DNA from: Cheiracanthium punctorium
Taxonomy: Eukaryota; Arthropoda; Arachnida; Araneae; Cheiracanthiidae
Direction: 5' to 3'
DNA: 64,000 nucleotides
NCBI GenBank assembly: GCA_038373885.1
Contig: JAWZYV010016590.1
Coordinates: 620,001-684,000, forward strand
Part shown: positions 9,999 to 22,500 of the stretch, piece after piece
Position numbering within the stretch: position 1 is the stretch's first letter
Layout: every line of letters begins with the position of its first letter
Notes under the pieces: generated by a model
What the model saw: only the letters and a program-made list of their open reading frames with translations
What the model was told of the DNA's origin: nothing
Databases searched by the model: none
Made by a program: the position numbers and the translations under genes

Positions 9999-12963
9999 GA
10001 TTTACCAGATTTCGCGTTTTTAAAGTAACATTGAAACTAAAAGAACTTTCTTCATTAAACAAGACTTTTTAAAAATCATAATTTAATTAAATTTGCGTTC
10101 TAACTGGAAATTTCATATTGTTTTTAGTAAACTGCATATTTTACAGGTTCTCTAGAACATTCCATTCTCCTTATTAACTCTGTAATTGTTTACCAGATCA
10201 AAATTAAGCTTAAGGATCGAATTTCTAAAGGGTAAATAAAATATGACAAAATATTTTATACGCTTTAATATTTTTAGGCGAGTATTCAATCTACTTGTTT
10301 TTACGCTTATCAAAATTTTGAAATAATTACCAGGTCTCATAAATTAAAACGAAAATATGTTTGCTTGTCCGGATTGCATACAAATTGACACCATTGGACC
10401 GATCGGCTTAATTATTAACAAAAAATTAGTGAAAGATTTTGTTCTACTTAGAAATTTGAAAATACAATTAGCATTCCCGAATGTTTATGGGTTTTTCGTT
10501 ATTTTCAGGTTTTTTAGATATACGAGATTTTTTAGAGTACAAACGTAAACCAAATGAGTAACAAACTTAGGTATCGTAGTGAGATTGGCTTGATTTTTAT
10601 TCCACAGTTATTCCACATTTGATTCCTTTGAAGGAAAATTGCGATTCCAATTCATTTGAAATAGCTTTCTAGATTACAGCTTTTAACTTGTTTTCACAAA
10701 TAAAATGATTTCCTCTCCATGAAGTATTCATAGAAGAGGGCTTGATCTCGGCAAAACGAAATTTTTTGAATGCTGAAAGTTTCTCCAAACTCACTCCTAG
10801 AAAGATTCTGAACGTTTTCAAAAAATCATCCAAGTTTGCTGATCGGAATGTGCGCTTTGAAAACGCGTGGAATTTCCTTATGAGTGCGTTCATAGAAATT
10901 TATTGCATCGGAAAGATTCCGATATGCAGGGAAAAGCCAACAAGGATTACTATATTGAGCATTTCAGTGATCTATTCTGAGTGAACTGCATTTCATTTCA
11001 AGTGCAATTCATGTCCCTTTTACATAATGCATTAAAATTTGTAGCTAGCTGCTTTGTAGTTCACTGCTGAAAAACTTTGACAGTAAAATTGCATCATCAG
11101 TAAGATATTTTTGGAACTTAAATTGGGGATACGTGCAGATCTACGGCTCCCGGTAGTAGATTTAAAATTGTTGTTTTTATAGCTCCAGGTGCATAATTTC
11201 CTGTTTGATTGATATTTATTCACTGTTATTTTCCACTTGCATATTTCCTATTTAACATAAAGTAATCAGTGAAAGATAGTTTAATTGCCAATTTTAGCTT
11301 GAGTGGCAACAAAGACGTTGTTTCTGTGGTAACTTTAATGTTGAAAGTAAAAAATAAAATTAATTACTCCATGGATTAAGGTATAACGAAATACGCTATT
11401 TTCCGTATGAGGAACTTTCAAAATGTCTAGATTTTTGTCGACGGTACCATACGTTGTAGCATTTGATAATGTAGAACCGTATAGTGCGCATGAGCAGCTC
11501 TTGTTAATTTGGAAGATATGTAGCCTTCTATTCGAAGGGCATAAAATGCAAAGTAGATAAAATAGCCTTAAAATCCCAGTGTTTTAATAGGTTGATGTTT
11601 TATTTGCTCTAAATTCATGTTTTTCTATTTTCCAAATCGTAATATCTTTGAAAATCACTTCAGTTTCCACTTAATTGTAGCATTTATCAACCTGAGTGGA
11701 AACAATGGATACTGTTGACATGATGATTAAATAATAATTTTTATAATTAGGAATCTTACGTCATGTGTTCAAAAGTGCATTACTAATTATATTTAACAAA
11801 TTTGACAAAAAAAAATTGCATCACGATCAAGATAGTTTCGCAGACTTGAAATATCGATCTACATGCGAAGATATAGTTTATTCACGAGAGAAAAATTTTC
11901 TGAGATAAGCAGATAAATATATAATTTACTTATTTACTTTTCATACTTATTAAATATTTTAATATCCTCCAATCTTGTGCGAAAAACGGGTACTTCAGTT
12001 AGTATTAAATAAAATTGAAATCTTAAACCTGCAACAATTTTCTACTTTGAGACAGAAGCCGTTTTTTACGTGATACACACATTTATCTTATTCTTTTGAC
12101 AATTTTTAGAAACTAAAAAAAAAGTGAACTAAATTTCCGTGCTAGAAGTTTAGTAACTAGCTTTCATACCTTCAAATTATTTTCGCTTGTTTAAGCTTTC
12201 CTTAATTTAATGCGAAGTTATATATGGGAAACAAAACAACATGGGCAAATAAACTGATTTTTTCTTTTTCCGCTTTCTTAAAGCATGGAATAAATAAATA
12301 TCGTAAGATTTTTGTATTCCAAAAATAGTACACACTTAAATCGTATCTTAAACAAGCAAATTAAATACTGCTAGCGAATATGCTGTTAGAAAAACATTCA
12401 GAATATATAATTTTTTATTTCAATAAACATGACATTTATTAAAAGAATAAAGATGAAAATAAGTAATTGAGTTCGTTCGCAAAGAGATTAAGCTCTTCAG
12501 AACTCTTAAATAGCTAAGAAAATAATACTTGAACTAAAACTGTAAGGATTACTTAACTATTTTTATAAAAATTCTTTATAATCCCTTGTGAATTTGTAGT
12601 TTCCATTAGTCAAAACATTTATATAAATATTATTTTTATTTTTATTTTAATTGCCTTTTGAAGTAAACCCCATTTAATTAAATTCTTATATGAGACGAAG
12701 TTAAATGTGAATTCTCGATCCTCTGGAGATGTTATGATTATTCGTCTTCTGTTTTCTTTCATTTAAATTTAATTCTTCTTGAGGAGAACTAAATTATATA
12801 TTCAATGAATCTTCGAGCCATCTTAAAATCTGAGAGGATTTTATGTTAATATTTCTGAAGACAATAGCGAATTTGTGAAATGTAGAAGGCTCCTAATTAT
12901 ATTTTTCCATCACCCCGACACAGCCTCTTAAACCTTTTTAATGGTTTCATTACATGTCATGTC
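9999..12963. other. Intergenic, no gene seen
   Basis: About 3 kb of AT-rich sequence without recognisable coding motifs or repeats; the longest open frames are about 80 codons and look random. Confidence 0.5.
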
Positions 12964-13101
12964 CCTAGTAGCACAATTAGTCCAAAAAACGTTTAAAAGA
13001 CGTTTTTTAACGTCAAAAAACGTTTAAAAGACGTTTTTTAACGTCAAAAAACGTGTTTCCAACGTAATTTAAACGTTTTTTGAACTAGTTGTGCTACTAG
13101 G
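12964..13101. mobile_element. Fold-back MITE with internal 31-bp tandem units
   Basis: The ends CCTAGTAGCACAATTAGTCC and GAACTAGTTGTGCTACTAGG are inverted repeats of each other, and the AAAAAACGTTT block continues the symmetry inward. The centre contains two identical 31-bp units at 12983-13013 and 13014-13044, built from CAAAAAACGTTT and AAAAGACGTTTTTTAACGT, plus a third partial unit. A truncated relative is at 26534-26576. Confidence 0.75.
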
Positions 13102-13109
13102 AGTATGTA

Positions 13110-15033
13110 CAGCTGCGGAAAAAAAAGTCCCACTTGCTCTTTATTTCGTCATCGTTCGTCGTACAGTAAAGTTATATACACCATTCGTTTTCAAATAACG
13201 CATACTTTAATTTACTATTAATTTAATTTGCATAAGGGGCCGTCTTCATACTTAATTATGCATCAACTTCGTTTTTCTCAATGGCAACACTGTATTTTGA
13301 CTTTATTAAACGAAAGAAAACATTCAAATTACCCTAAATATAAATTTTCACCAATTTTCTACGATAATTTCCGGAGATATTGAGAGTTATTTTTTGCGCG
13401 TTTTTAAGGGACTTTCTACAAATTGAAAAGCGCTATTTGTAGGTTCCGAACTTTTCGCCTTTCATTCATTTCACTTGAGAGAGTTAAAAGAAATAAATGT
13501 TATTTTCAAGGAAAATATTGTTACCATCTCTCTTAAAGTTGTTGTACTGAGAATATCAAGGGTAGAAAGTAGAAAGTTTAGTCAGAGGTCCAAATGACCC
13601 GTGAATTCATAACTTCCTTGGCTCGTACTCAAGACTTAAAGGAAAAATGCAAAAAGACTGCTCACGATTTTGAAAATCTTTCTAATTTTGAAATTGTTAT
13701 TAAGTATTTCCCTTCATGGTTCTCTTACAGGTGAAATGACAGGTGAAATGGCAGGTGAAATGTTGGCAGGAGTGAGATGCTGTTCTCTGCTGTTCTGACT
13801 GCAAGCATGAATGTTACCCAGCTACGGTCGAACTAGAAGAACGGTTTCATGATTGAAAATTTATTTCTTTGAATTTCATGTAAAAAACGCAGTTATTTTT
13901 TTGCTGAGCCAACATTATCACTGTGTTTATTATTTCAATTTCTTCAATTAATATTATTGTCTACAATGAGCAATATTCTTATAAGACTTTTGGTGGTACT
14001 TTAATTTATTGTCAGATGAAAATTTAGACAGAAAAACGTGATTTTGAATGTTTTTTGAATGTTTGCGAAAATATGGGGAAGTCCAAAGACGTAATGTTTC
14101 CAATATTTAAAAAGGTCAAATTCATGCCTGGAATGTTAGGATATTAGTCTTTCAGAAATAGGATGTTGTATTAGAAGACATATACGTCTACTGCATCTAA
14201 TTCTATACCTGGAAAATCTTTTATTTAGGGGGATATGATAACGGACGCAACAATGGAAGCTTTATAGAATCACCATCAAACTTTAAAAACCTCTAATTTA
14301 TTTGCTTCAAAATTCGATTTTTTTTATACCGCTATCTTTTACTGTGCTTTTGCGTAAAAGAAATCTAATTTACGCTTATTTTAAGCAGTTTTCAAAAAAT
14401 TGTCACTTAATAAATTTATATATGGTCCCTTAACTCATGAAAATAACACATTTTATTTAAAAAGAATAAACTATTGAATGTAAAAATTTGAAATTTTGCA
14501 CAGCCATGTAATATTAATTTCTGCATCTATTTTCATCGAAATTTGGCTAGGTCGCTATCATATTTATTTTAATATTAATTCAATAATTTATAATTCATAT
14601 TAATATTTTATTAAAAAATCATAATAATAGTGAATTATGTTTGGGTCGTTTAGTTCTAACAGTACGAATAAAAATCAGCTTCTGATTATCAATATTATAT
14701 GAGATATGATTTAAAGTATGAAAAAATATTTTAACATATGGGGAGGGGGATTTTGGGTGCTCATAACTCACCCATTTTCGGTTCAAATTTGTTGAAAATG
14801 GGTATCCGGGTTTAAAATGAGCTAAATTTTTGAAATATGAAGTGAAATCTGGGGGTTGCTATTGGGGAAAAAAGTTGGTGTGAATTTTAATATGTAGATG
14901 GCCTCTTATATAATTTTTATGCATAGCAAATTAAACTGTACGTCAATCTAAAACGATTGGTACCTGTAACTTTGCTGCACGACGATCGATGGCCAAAAAA
15001 AGTACAAGTGGGACTTTTTATTTTCCGCAGCTG
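13110..15033 (+). mobile_element. Non-autonomous TA-flanked element, copy 1 (1.9 kb)
   Basis: TA at 13108-13109 and 15034-15035 flank a 1924-bp element that begins CAGCTGCGGAAAA and ends in its complement TTTTCCGCAGCTG. The inverted repeats continue inward with interruptions for about 200 bp (CGTCGTACAGTAAAGTTATA on the left matches the complement on the right). The TA target and terminal pattern suggest Tc1/mariner mobilisation, but no transposase remains. It contains three 12-bp AGGTGAAATGGC-type units at about 13731-13765. A second copy in opposite orientation is at 44114-45837. Confidence 0.75.
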
Positions 15034-15203
15034 TACATGTATGAAATTAGTACTAAACTTTTTCTATATAGAATGGTGTAAGTGTAACATGCATACATCA
15101 TTACATCATTCATAGCACGTAATTTAATTAATTATTTACTTTTTGCGAGACGCTTTCTTAATGGGAACTTTATTAAAAGTTTATTTACGTGAATGTAAAT
15201 ATT

Positions 15204-15263
15204 GTTGTATTAATTCATTATGTATGACATGCAGTTGTATTAATTCATTATGTGTGACATGCA
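15204..15263. repeat. Two-copy 30-bp tandem duplication
   Basis: GTTGTATTAATTCATTATGT followed by ATGACATGCA is repeated at 15234 with one change (TGTGTGACATGCA). Confidence 0.85.
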
Positions 15264-17090
15264 GGAGAAATAAAAAAAGAAATGTTAAAAATAGGTTGTT
15301 CATCTAAAAAGTTATGTAATTGTTGATTGAGTAAATTTTAAAATGTTTTAAAAGAAGGTCAACGAATGATCAAAAAGTTATTGAAAGGCATACTAATAAA
15401 TACAATAAATTGTTTTACTTAAACTAATATAAAGAAATTTATACAAGATGTATCCGGAAATTCATAAATTTTTATTTATTTATTTTTTTAAAAGATAATT
15501 TATCACTAAGATGTGTAAAAAGACTTGTTATTCTTTATTGTACCGTCTATGAGCATCTACACATTCCTCCACAGACCGTCCCATGCCCGGTAATACACTA
15601 GAAGTGAATTTCGTTTTAATCTATTTTAGCCACTTGGATAGCCTCAGTGCTATTAAAACGGCTTCTTTTCTGTATTTTATTGAAAAAAAGAATTCAATTG
15701 GAGCAAAGTGGGAACTTTCAAGTGGCTATGGCAGCGTTGCCATGCCATGCTTTACCAGGAACTCATGGAAACGTGAAGTAGAGTGTCTTTTAACTATTGT
15801 AAAAATGAAGTTCATTTTGAAAAATACATTAAAATTCTAACGGTGCAATGGGCATAAGATTAAGCTTAGCTGCCTAAAGGTCGAAATTTCTAATTTTTAT
15901 AATTTTTTTTTCTAAGCAGTAAATTGTTGTATTATAGAAACCTTAACCTTGCGATAATCAATAAGACTCTTAATAAATGATTGCCTTAATTCCTTAAACT
16001 AACTTTAATATATGTTAATGGCATTAATTTTAAGGAAAGTTATGAATTTATGATTTTTTCCAAAAACAGGCTTGACTATATTTGTCAAAGGTAGCAAGAT
16101 GCATTCAGATATTTATCGGAAAATTTTCATTAGAAAAGTACACTATTGAAATATTCTTTACCTTATGAAACTCTGATAAGTTTATGAATGTCAGGACGAA
16201 CTTTATCATTGGAGGATAATGAAATATTTTGCATTATCCTGTACAGATTTAAAATTAGCCAGACTAAGAGGGAAATAATACGAGTTGCAGTAGGATAAAT
16301 TTTAACTTTTGACCTGAAAAAGAAGACAAAAAAAAACTTAAGGAAATATTTGAAAAGAAAACCGTTTAAAAAATTTTAAAATTAGACAACTCAAATTTCC
16401 ATGCTTCTTAAATTGAGTTTCAGCATGCACACTAATTGCACTGATCTACAAAATTTAAATTTTCGTCTGTTAAATGTGTTATAATGGATGTTCTTTATGG
16501 AACACTTTGCTCTTATTTGAAATTTACAGAACATTTTTCAGTACCGGGCATGGTTTGTTTTTTAAATAACAGTTCTATTTAATTTACTTATATGCATTCA
16601 TCTAAATCATTATGTCGTTTTCAACGATTTTCTGTTGCATTTTGCTTGAGGAACATCTTTTTAATTGTTAAGAAAATTAACTTTTACTTTACTTACTTTT
16701 TAGGCTAGTTCCCTCTCTGAAAGATTTAACTATTTTCCGACCCTATTTTTTTTTCTTTCGTTCACAATATTAACGACCTCTACCTTCTTTCTAGCGGAAG
16801 GATAGAAGTTAAGTATCAGACATTTTCCCGTTCTTTGTTTAAATTCGAAGCTTCGACATGCATGCTATAAATTTCCTCCATGTTTTGTCATTTGTGTAAG
16901 ACATATGCAAATGAATACATGTAAAAAAGCACCAACAAATGGAAGTTGCAGCGCGAGGTAATGCCAGGTGAAATTTTTGTAATTGGTCAGAATGTATTTG
17001 ATTTTAATTTTTGTTCAATAAACTTATGTTCATTATGTCTGTCTTATAATTGAGACCTCCTCAATACACTGTACTCTTCTGATTTACGCT
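15264..17090. other. Intergenic, no gene seen
   Basis: AT-rich. An open frame at 15583-15840 (85 codons) has no recognisable motif and no clear splice context. Confidence 0.5.
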
Positions 17091-17097
17091 ATCATTA

Positions 17098-17880
17098 ATG
17101 TCCAACAATAGTCTGCCAGCGTATTTGTTATCCAGTGTTGAAATATCTTGGTGAAATCGCTCACCGTGTTTGTCCCTCACAGCACCTAGTTTTTCAGGAA
17201 AGAAGTGTGAATCCAGAAAATTTATTTTTAAGGGCGTATTGCATCCTAGAGCTTTATAATTTAGAAGGAGTTCTGAAACTAGTTCTACATAGTTCTCAGC
17301 TTTTCTATTGCCAAGAAATTAATTTTTAAATGACTTCCTCACACACACACACACACATGCAGTTTTTTCAATCCCATTCAAACTTTCCTGAAAGTCATGG
17401 ATCCTTATTAAGCTCTCTTATTTGTAGGTCTATAAATATAACCTTTTAATACAAACCTTTTAATTTGTTATTTAAGTACAGGAAACCAGGGCCGCTTTTA
17501 TTTATCACCTTGAATCTTTTTTCAATTAATCCAAGCTTGATCTGCAATGGAGAAAGATATGCGTGTTCAGGATTTACAAGGGGTTCATAAGTTAAGTTCT
17601 TTTTGTTCAGGCATCAGATTTCTTTTAGGCCAATGCTTCTTTACAAAATTATTTTTGCGATCTCTGCTTTCCCACTCGCATAGGAAACAACAAAATTTAG
17701 TATATCCAGGTTGGAGACTTAACAAGAGTGCTATAACTCTAATTGATACCGGAAATAAAGTTCATATGCCTTTTTATCAAGGGAGAAATAATCCTTCTTT
17801 GGGATTTTAAAGTTAGTTCTCCACACACGTAACAAGAGTTGTTTGGGTAGTTTTCACAATTTCGGGACATTTTAAGGAAT
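17098..17880 (-). pseudogene. Broken copy of a multi-copy arthropod protein family (CYVCGE...FHQDIS type)
   Basis: On the minus strand, several in-frame islands match a long uncharacterised protein family that I recall as present in many copies in arthropod and other invertebrate genomes. From right to left: SCYVCGELTLKSQRRIISPL (about 17840-17780), VIALLLSLQPGYTKF then CCFLCEWESRDRKNNF and KHWPKRNLMPEQKE (about 17735-17595), a block with SPLQIKLGLIEKRF and GPGFLYL (about 17565-17480), then LLLNYKALGCN, FLDSHFFPEKLGAVRDKHGE and RFHQDIS (about 17290-17130). The segments are in order but in different frames, with stops and a missing middle after the first Cys-rich block; a CA microsatellite has also entered it. 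Function of the family is unknown to me; Cys pairs suggest zinc binding. Confidence 0.7.
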
Positions 17881-20800
17881 ACGTTCGTACAAAAATAATA
17901 TTTTGTATACTCACTAAAGACGAGTAGTTCACTATAAAATAATATAAATGTCTAACTCCATACGAAGTTGCAAACTAAACGGAAGGAACTTACTTAAACG
18001 ACACGCAGAGATTCTGGGCGCTCTCTCCTGTCAAAACAAATCTAGGGATCTTGATAATTTGTATGCATTTGATATCTTATGAGAATTCGCATTATCGCAC
18101 ATTATTGGCGACCACCTTCTTTTAATAGAGCCTTATTAAAATAGAATTGCATCAAACTAGACAATTTTTCTATATGCGAAATATATATCTTTTTAATATG
18201 TGCAAAATTTGAAAAAAAGAAAAAAAACCTGAGCCCGATGGTCAACTTTCGTGGTTATATTCGGCTTTAGCATAGCAAAGGATATAAGAAACATTTATAG
18301 TTATATATTTAACAAATCCCTGTTGACCAGTGTTAGCAGACAGAGTGCTTGTTGGCTATCTGGCTAAAAAGTAAAAAAAAAAATCATTGCACAATTGTTG
18401 AAACTTTAAATGCTTTTGCTCATGCTTTAAAGTTTCATAGAAATCCTTGAAAATGAAATTTCCAACTTCCCCATGGATGATGAAGCAAAAAGGTAAAACC
18501 TATCATGTAGGTAAAACCTATCATGCAAAGTCTGAGTTTGTCATCTTTTACCAATCGTAGATATTATATATTTCACTTCACTGAAATTGAAGGTGTGTCA
18601 ATAAATTTTATAAATTACGAACATGAATTTTATAATTTTACTGGTTTAATGTATTTCCACTAAAAAGTTAAATAAACTTGTTTTCTTTATTTTACTCCTT
18701 TAGAGAGCAGATTTCCATCAGCTCTCTAAGGGCCAGCGACGTAAAATCACGTATACTTCATTCCAAGTTTCACTGCAATGCATCAGTAGTTTTAAATTAT
18801 TTATCTCTCTCGGGCACCACTAAATATGTTTTGATATTAAAAATGTATAATTTAAAAGCTCATATTTTAATAGTTACAAATCTTCCTACTAAAATTTTAT
18901 TTGTTTTATAATTTTAACGAAACATAAAATTTTTGCCGTAAAAACAACAATACATTATTTGCCCATTTCCAAGATGCTCACAGGGTATCTGTACTGTGAG
19001 TTTCAAGAACATAAAAACAACCTTTTGAAAAGTAACTTTCCGCCAAATAATAAGAGTATTTCAGTAACAATAACTACAGGCATGTAAAGTACATGTTTGA
19101 ATGTAAGACCTCAATCTTTGTAGCATAGATGTTCGGTATTATGTTTGAATAATAATTGCATAGTGAAACTTTCTTCTTAATGAAAGCCTGCAAATCTAAA
19201 ATCCAGCTTCAAAGGGCGTACAGGCATAGAAGAGGGATGGGTAATTGTCTTCATTTTGTCTTCAGCGACATTTTATAGTAGTATAGTATAGCATAACATA
19301 ATGTAGTATAGCAGTCCCCTCCCTGTTTTAACACAGGGCAAAACAGGAATGCATTTTTTCATGGAGAGTAAATTATATTTAAGAATGTTCTGACCTACCT
19401 CTTTGTTTTATCAATTTATTTATAAATCAACTTACAAATGTGTGGAGTAATTGAATACGACATTAAGTATTTTCGGCATTACATCTTGCCCGATTCCATA
19501 AATGACTCTTATTCCTCAATATCTGGGGAGGACGGAGGGACTGATGTGTTAATGACTGCAGTAGAGTCACTAATCCGAGCTTCGCTTAATCCGAGGTAGC
19601 GTTAAACGTTCAGCTATAAAAATGAACAAGTTTAGATTGATCTTTTAAGCATTAAATAAAATAAGTGTTATTTAAAGTACTTTTTTATATTTACAAATCT
19701 GTGTGCTAGTTATTTTTTCGCAATTTGATACCTCAAAACTGTGTGCTGAACATAAAATTGATTTTTTTTTTGAAGTAAAGTACTTTGAAAGTAAAGTCTA
19801 CGTATTTCAGTTAAATAAAAGCAGCAACAAACTTATACTTTATAACCTTACAAACCAACAAAGAAGAGCGTATGCTTTTCCTTCAGTCTTGTGTCATCAC
19901 AAGAAAAATATTTAAACTACATGAATTTATTTGATTAATAATAATTAAAATTTGAATTCACTGTGTAGTTATTGCGAAATTTACATAAAACGTGTTGAAC
20001 TTCATTAACTTTATTTTCTTAGGTACCTATTTTTCATTATTATATTGTAAGACATATCTAGTCATACTAAAATTAATTTCAATCCATTTTACTAAATTTT
20101 CGTTTAAATTTAGATTTATTACATTCACGTTGCCGAATATTTCCATTTAGCACAAATTCTAATGAATATTCATTTTATAGGAAAATAATTTTTTATTGAT
20201 TTACATACTTGAATATTAATTGTAACATTTTCTAAATTTAATTACCATTAAATGAAAAAAAATCCATTAAAATATGTAAACGCAAAAGATTTTCTGTCCG
20301 ACAGAAGCATAAGATAAGGTTTTCTTTTTTAAAACTGATTAATGCATATTAAAATCTGAATGGAGTATGATAAACCCACAGAGATAAACCCGGTTATCAA
20401 AAATTCTTAAATGTACTGCCATCTGTTGTCGACATTTGGAAATAAATCTATTATTGCTACTTCTCCTGAAAAGGAAACGTGTAGAGGCAATCCTTATTTA
20501 TGAATTTATTTTATTGCAGTGACATTTAATATGTATAGAAATGTTGGAAGTAAATATGGTTTTGTATAAAAATTGACTAGTTAAAAATGTATGAAAAACT
20601 AACCATTCGAGGGAATAATAAATATTTTAAACTTTAAAAGATTATTTTGATATTTTTTGTTATATTAAGTAATTGCACACATATACACACACACGTATGT
20701 ATGTATATAAGTGATACATAGTATTTGTTTAATATAATATTACATATTTAAAAATAATAATTGTATATATTTTAGTATTAATAATTTTTTAAACAATTTT

Positions 20801-21890
20801 ATTAACTTTGTCAATTTGCATTACATGGAAAAGTCCAACGTTTGTTAGGCCTCATTATTTGTTTTTGTACAAAACTATTTTCCAGACTTATTCTATACAT
20901 AGCTGCGTTTGTAGTTACCAGTTAAGTGCTCCGAATTTTACATTGAAAAAATGTAAATCATCACGTTTACAGCTCTAAAGTATACTGTATTACACTGATC
21001 ATATATACTATCTTAATAATCGATGTATATTTACAGCATTATAGCATTGATGGACAAAAATACGAACTTAAATTAAGAAAACTTTTCAGCTTTATTCGAA
21101 ACTGTTGAACGAGTTAAATTCATGCTATCTGCGTTAAAGAATAAAATTTTTTAACCAATATTTGCTTTTAAAATATTGAGCAAGCAACATTTGCTTGCTC
21201 TCGACTGCTTTGCTGAATAGCAGTCGGGAATAAAATCAAAACTACACAAATTCATTTTGGATACAAACCACTATGTAACTTAAAAGAAAATCAACTTATA
21301 TCAACTGCATCCAGCAGTGTAAATTTAAACTGCCGCGAATTCCTGTGAGGTGCTTAAAAATTTAAATTAAAATGGCGAGTGCTTACGTCAGTGGTTCACA
21401 CTAATTTGCAAGGAGTAAAATAAAAATACAAAAATTGGCTTAGCGGGGCAAACTTTTAAAAAGACTGTAGTTCAATATTTATCTAGTTAAAAATACTTTT
21501 ATAAAAGTTCAACCACACTAAAGTCAAAGCCTTCATAAATGAAACTCTGTTTAGGAGAATATAATTTATTATATACTTGCCTATCCGTGATTAAATTTTC
21601 GTAAATGTAGATCGATTGCCCGAAAACGTATGTATGTTATCTCGTATTACGTACGCATTATTTAAAATAATAGCATACATAAAACGCATCATCATCACTA
21701 TAATTATTTTATCGGACATAGAATAGTCAGTCACTGTTGCCTTTTAGATACGTTAAAGTTGTTGTTAATATTGTTGAACGTTTAAAGTTGTTAATATTAT
21801 TGAAGTTCAGGAAATAATTCTCCTCATCAAGAACTGTGCATGCAGCATTTATAGTTTTAATCTGAAGCATTGAAAATATTTTTTAATTTA
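17881..21890. other. Intergenic, no gene seen; small hairpins and microsatellite
   Basis: AT-rich without supported genes. A 20-bp unit (GGTAAAACCTATCATGYA) is duplicated at about 18491-18526. A CA/TA-type microsatellite lies at about 20677-20710. Two adjacent hairpins sit at 21178-21200 (GAGCAAGCA stem) and 21202-21226 (CGACTGCT stem). Confidence 0.5.
19559..19602. mobile_element. Possible pogo/Tigger-type terminal sequence
   Basis: CAGTAGAGTCACTAATCCGA followed by GCTTCGCTTAATCCGAGG resembles the terminal inverted repeats of pogo/Tigger elements (CAGTAGAACCTC..TATCCGAG type). No matching opposite end or transposase was recognised, so this is at most a truncated end. Confidence 0.3.
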
Positions 21891-21901
21891 CTAGTACATG
21901 A

Positions 21902-21985
21902 AAAAATAATTAAAACTTTGTAAAATAGCACACATAAAAAGATACAAAGGAACTTATGTGTTATTTTACAAAGTTTTAATTATTT
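21902..21985. repeat. Long near-perfect hairpin (84 bp)
   Basis: Left arm ATAATTAAAACTTTGTAAAA then TAGCACACATAA; right arm TTATGTGTTATTTTACAAAG then TTTTAATTATTTT. The arms pair over about 33 bp with one or two mismatches around a loop of about 15 nt. Either a very small MITE or a microRNA-precursor-like hairpin; nothing in the sequence decides. Confidence 0.65.
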
Positions 21986-22149
21986 TATCCTTGAAACACA
22001 CTGCATATTTTGTTATTATAGTGTATGCACGATCATTATTTAAAGTTGATTTTAGAGATACCGATTAATTTCAGGCTAAATAAATATAACAACATTATTC
22101 AAGTTTATGACAGCATGCTTTCTATCAAAAATTGCAGACGCAGATTTCG

Positions 22150-22500
22150 TAGGCCAGACTAGTTGCCGAGCACATGGCGCTCCTAAATGGGAGACCGGGT
22201 TAGGACCCCTTAGAAAGTCAACCACGGAGGGCAATTCCCCTTGGACTAGATGCCTCGCATAAGTAATCGACCGTAATCCCACCTTTCATTTAATTTCATT
22301 TTTACACTGGGAGACGGAAAGTGAATGGTTTAAATCCAGGTCGCGTCCATCGACCTAGCCTTTCGAAGTTTTCTGTGTTTTTCTCAGAAATTTCGTGAAA
22401 ATTCGGGTTGGGATCCCTTTGAAAGGCCCCCATGGAGGAGCATCCCCCTGCGGCCTAAGTCCTTCATGTACATAATCGGCCGTGTTCCCAAAATAAAAAC
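22150..22500 (+). repeat. Two degenerate SINE-like units in tandem
   Basis: Unit 1 has GGGTTAGGACCCCTTAGAAA then GGAGGGCAATTCCCCTTGG near 22196-22245; unit 2 has GGGTTGGGATCCCTTTGAAA then GGAGGAGCATCCCCCTGCGG near 22404-22464. Both are followed by a CATAAGTAATCG/CATGTACATAATCG stretch and the second by an A-rich AAAATAAAAACAAATGAAAT tail. The C/G-rich body and A-rich tail suggest a SINE family. Related pieces are at 37255-37400 and, inverted, at 46490-46640. Confidence 0.5.

Noticed and set aside
15571..16555. Possible TIR element bounded by CATGCCCGGTA at 15580 and its complement near 16545
   Set aside because: The match is only about 11 bp and does not extend inward; a match of this size within 1 kb is expected by chance in this window.
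22076..22282. 68-codon minus-strand frame
   Set aside because: Falls in the degenerate SINE-like repeat; no independent support.
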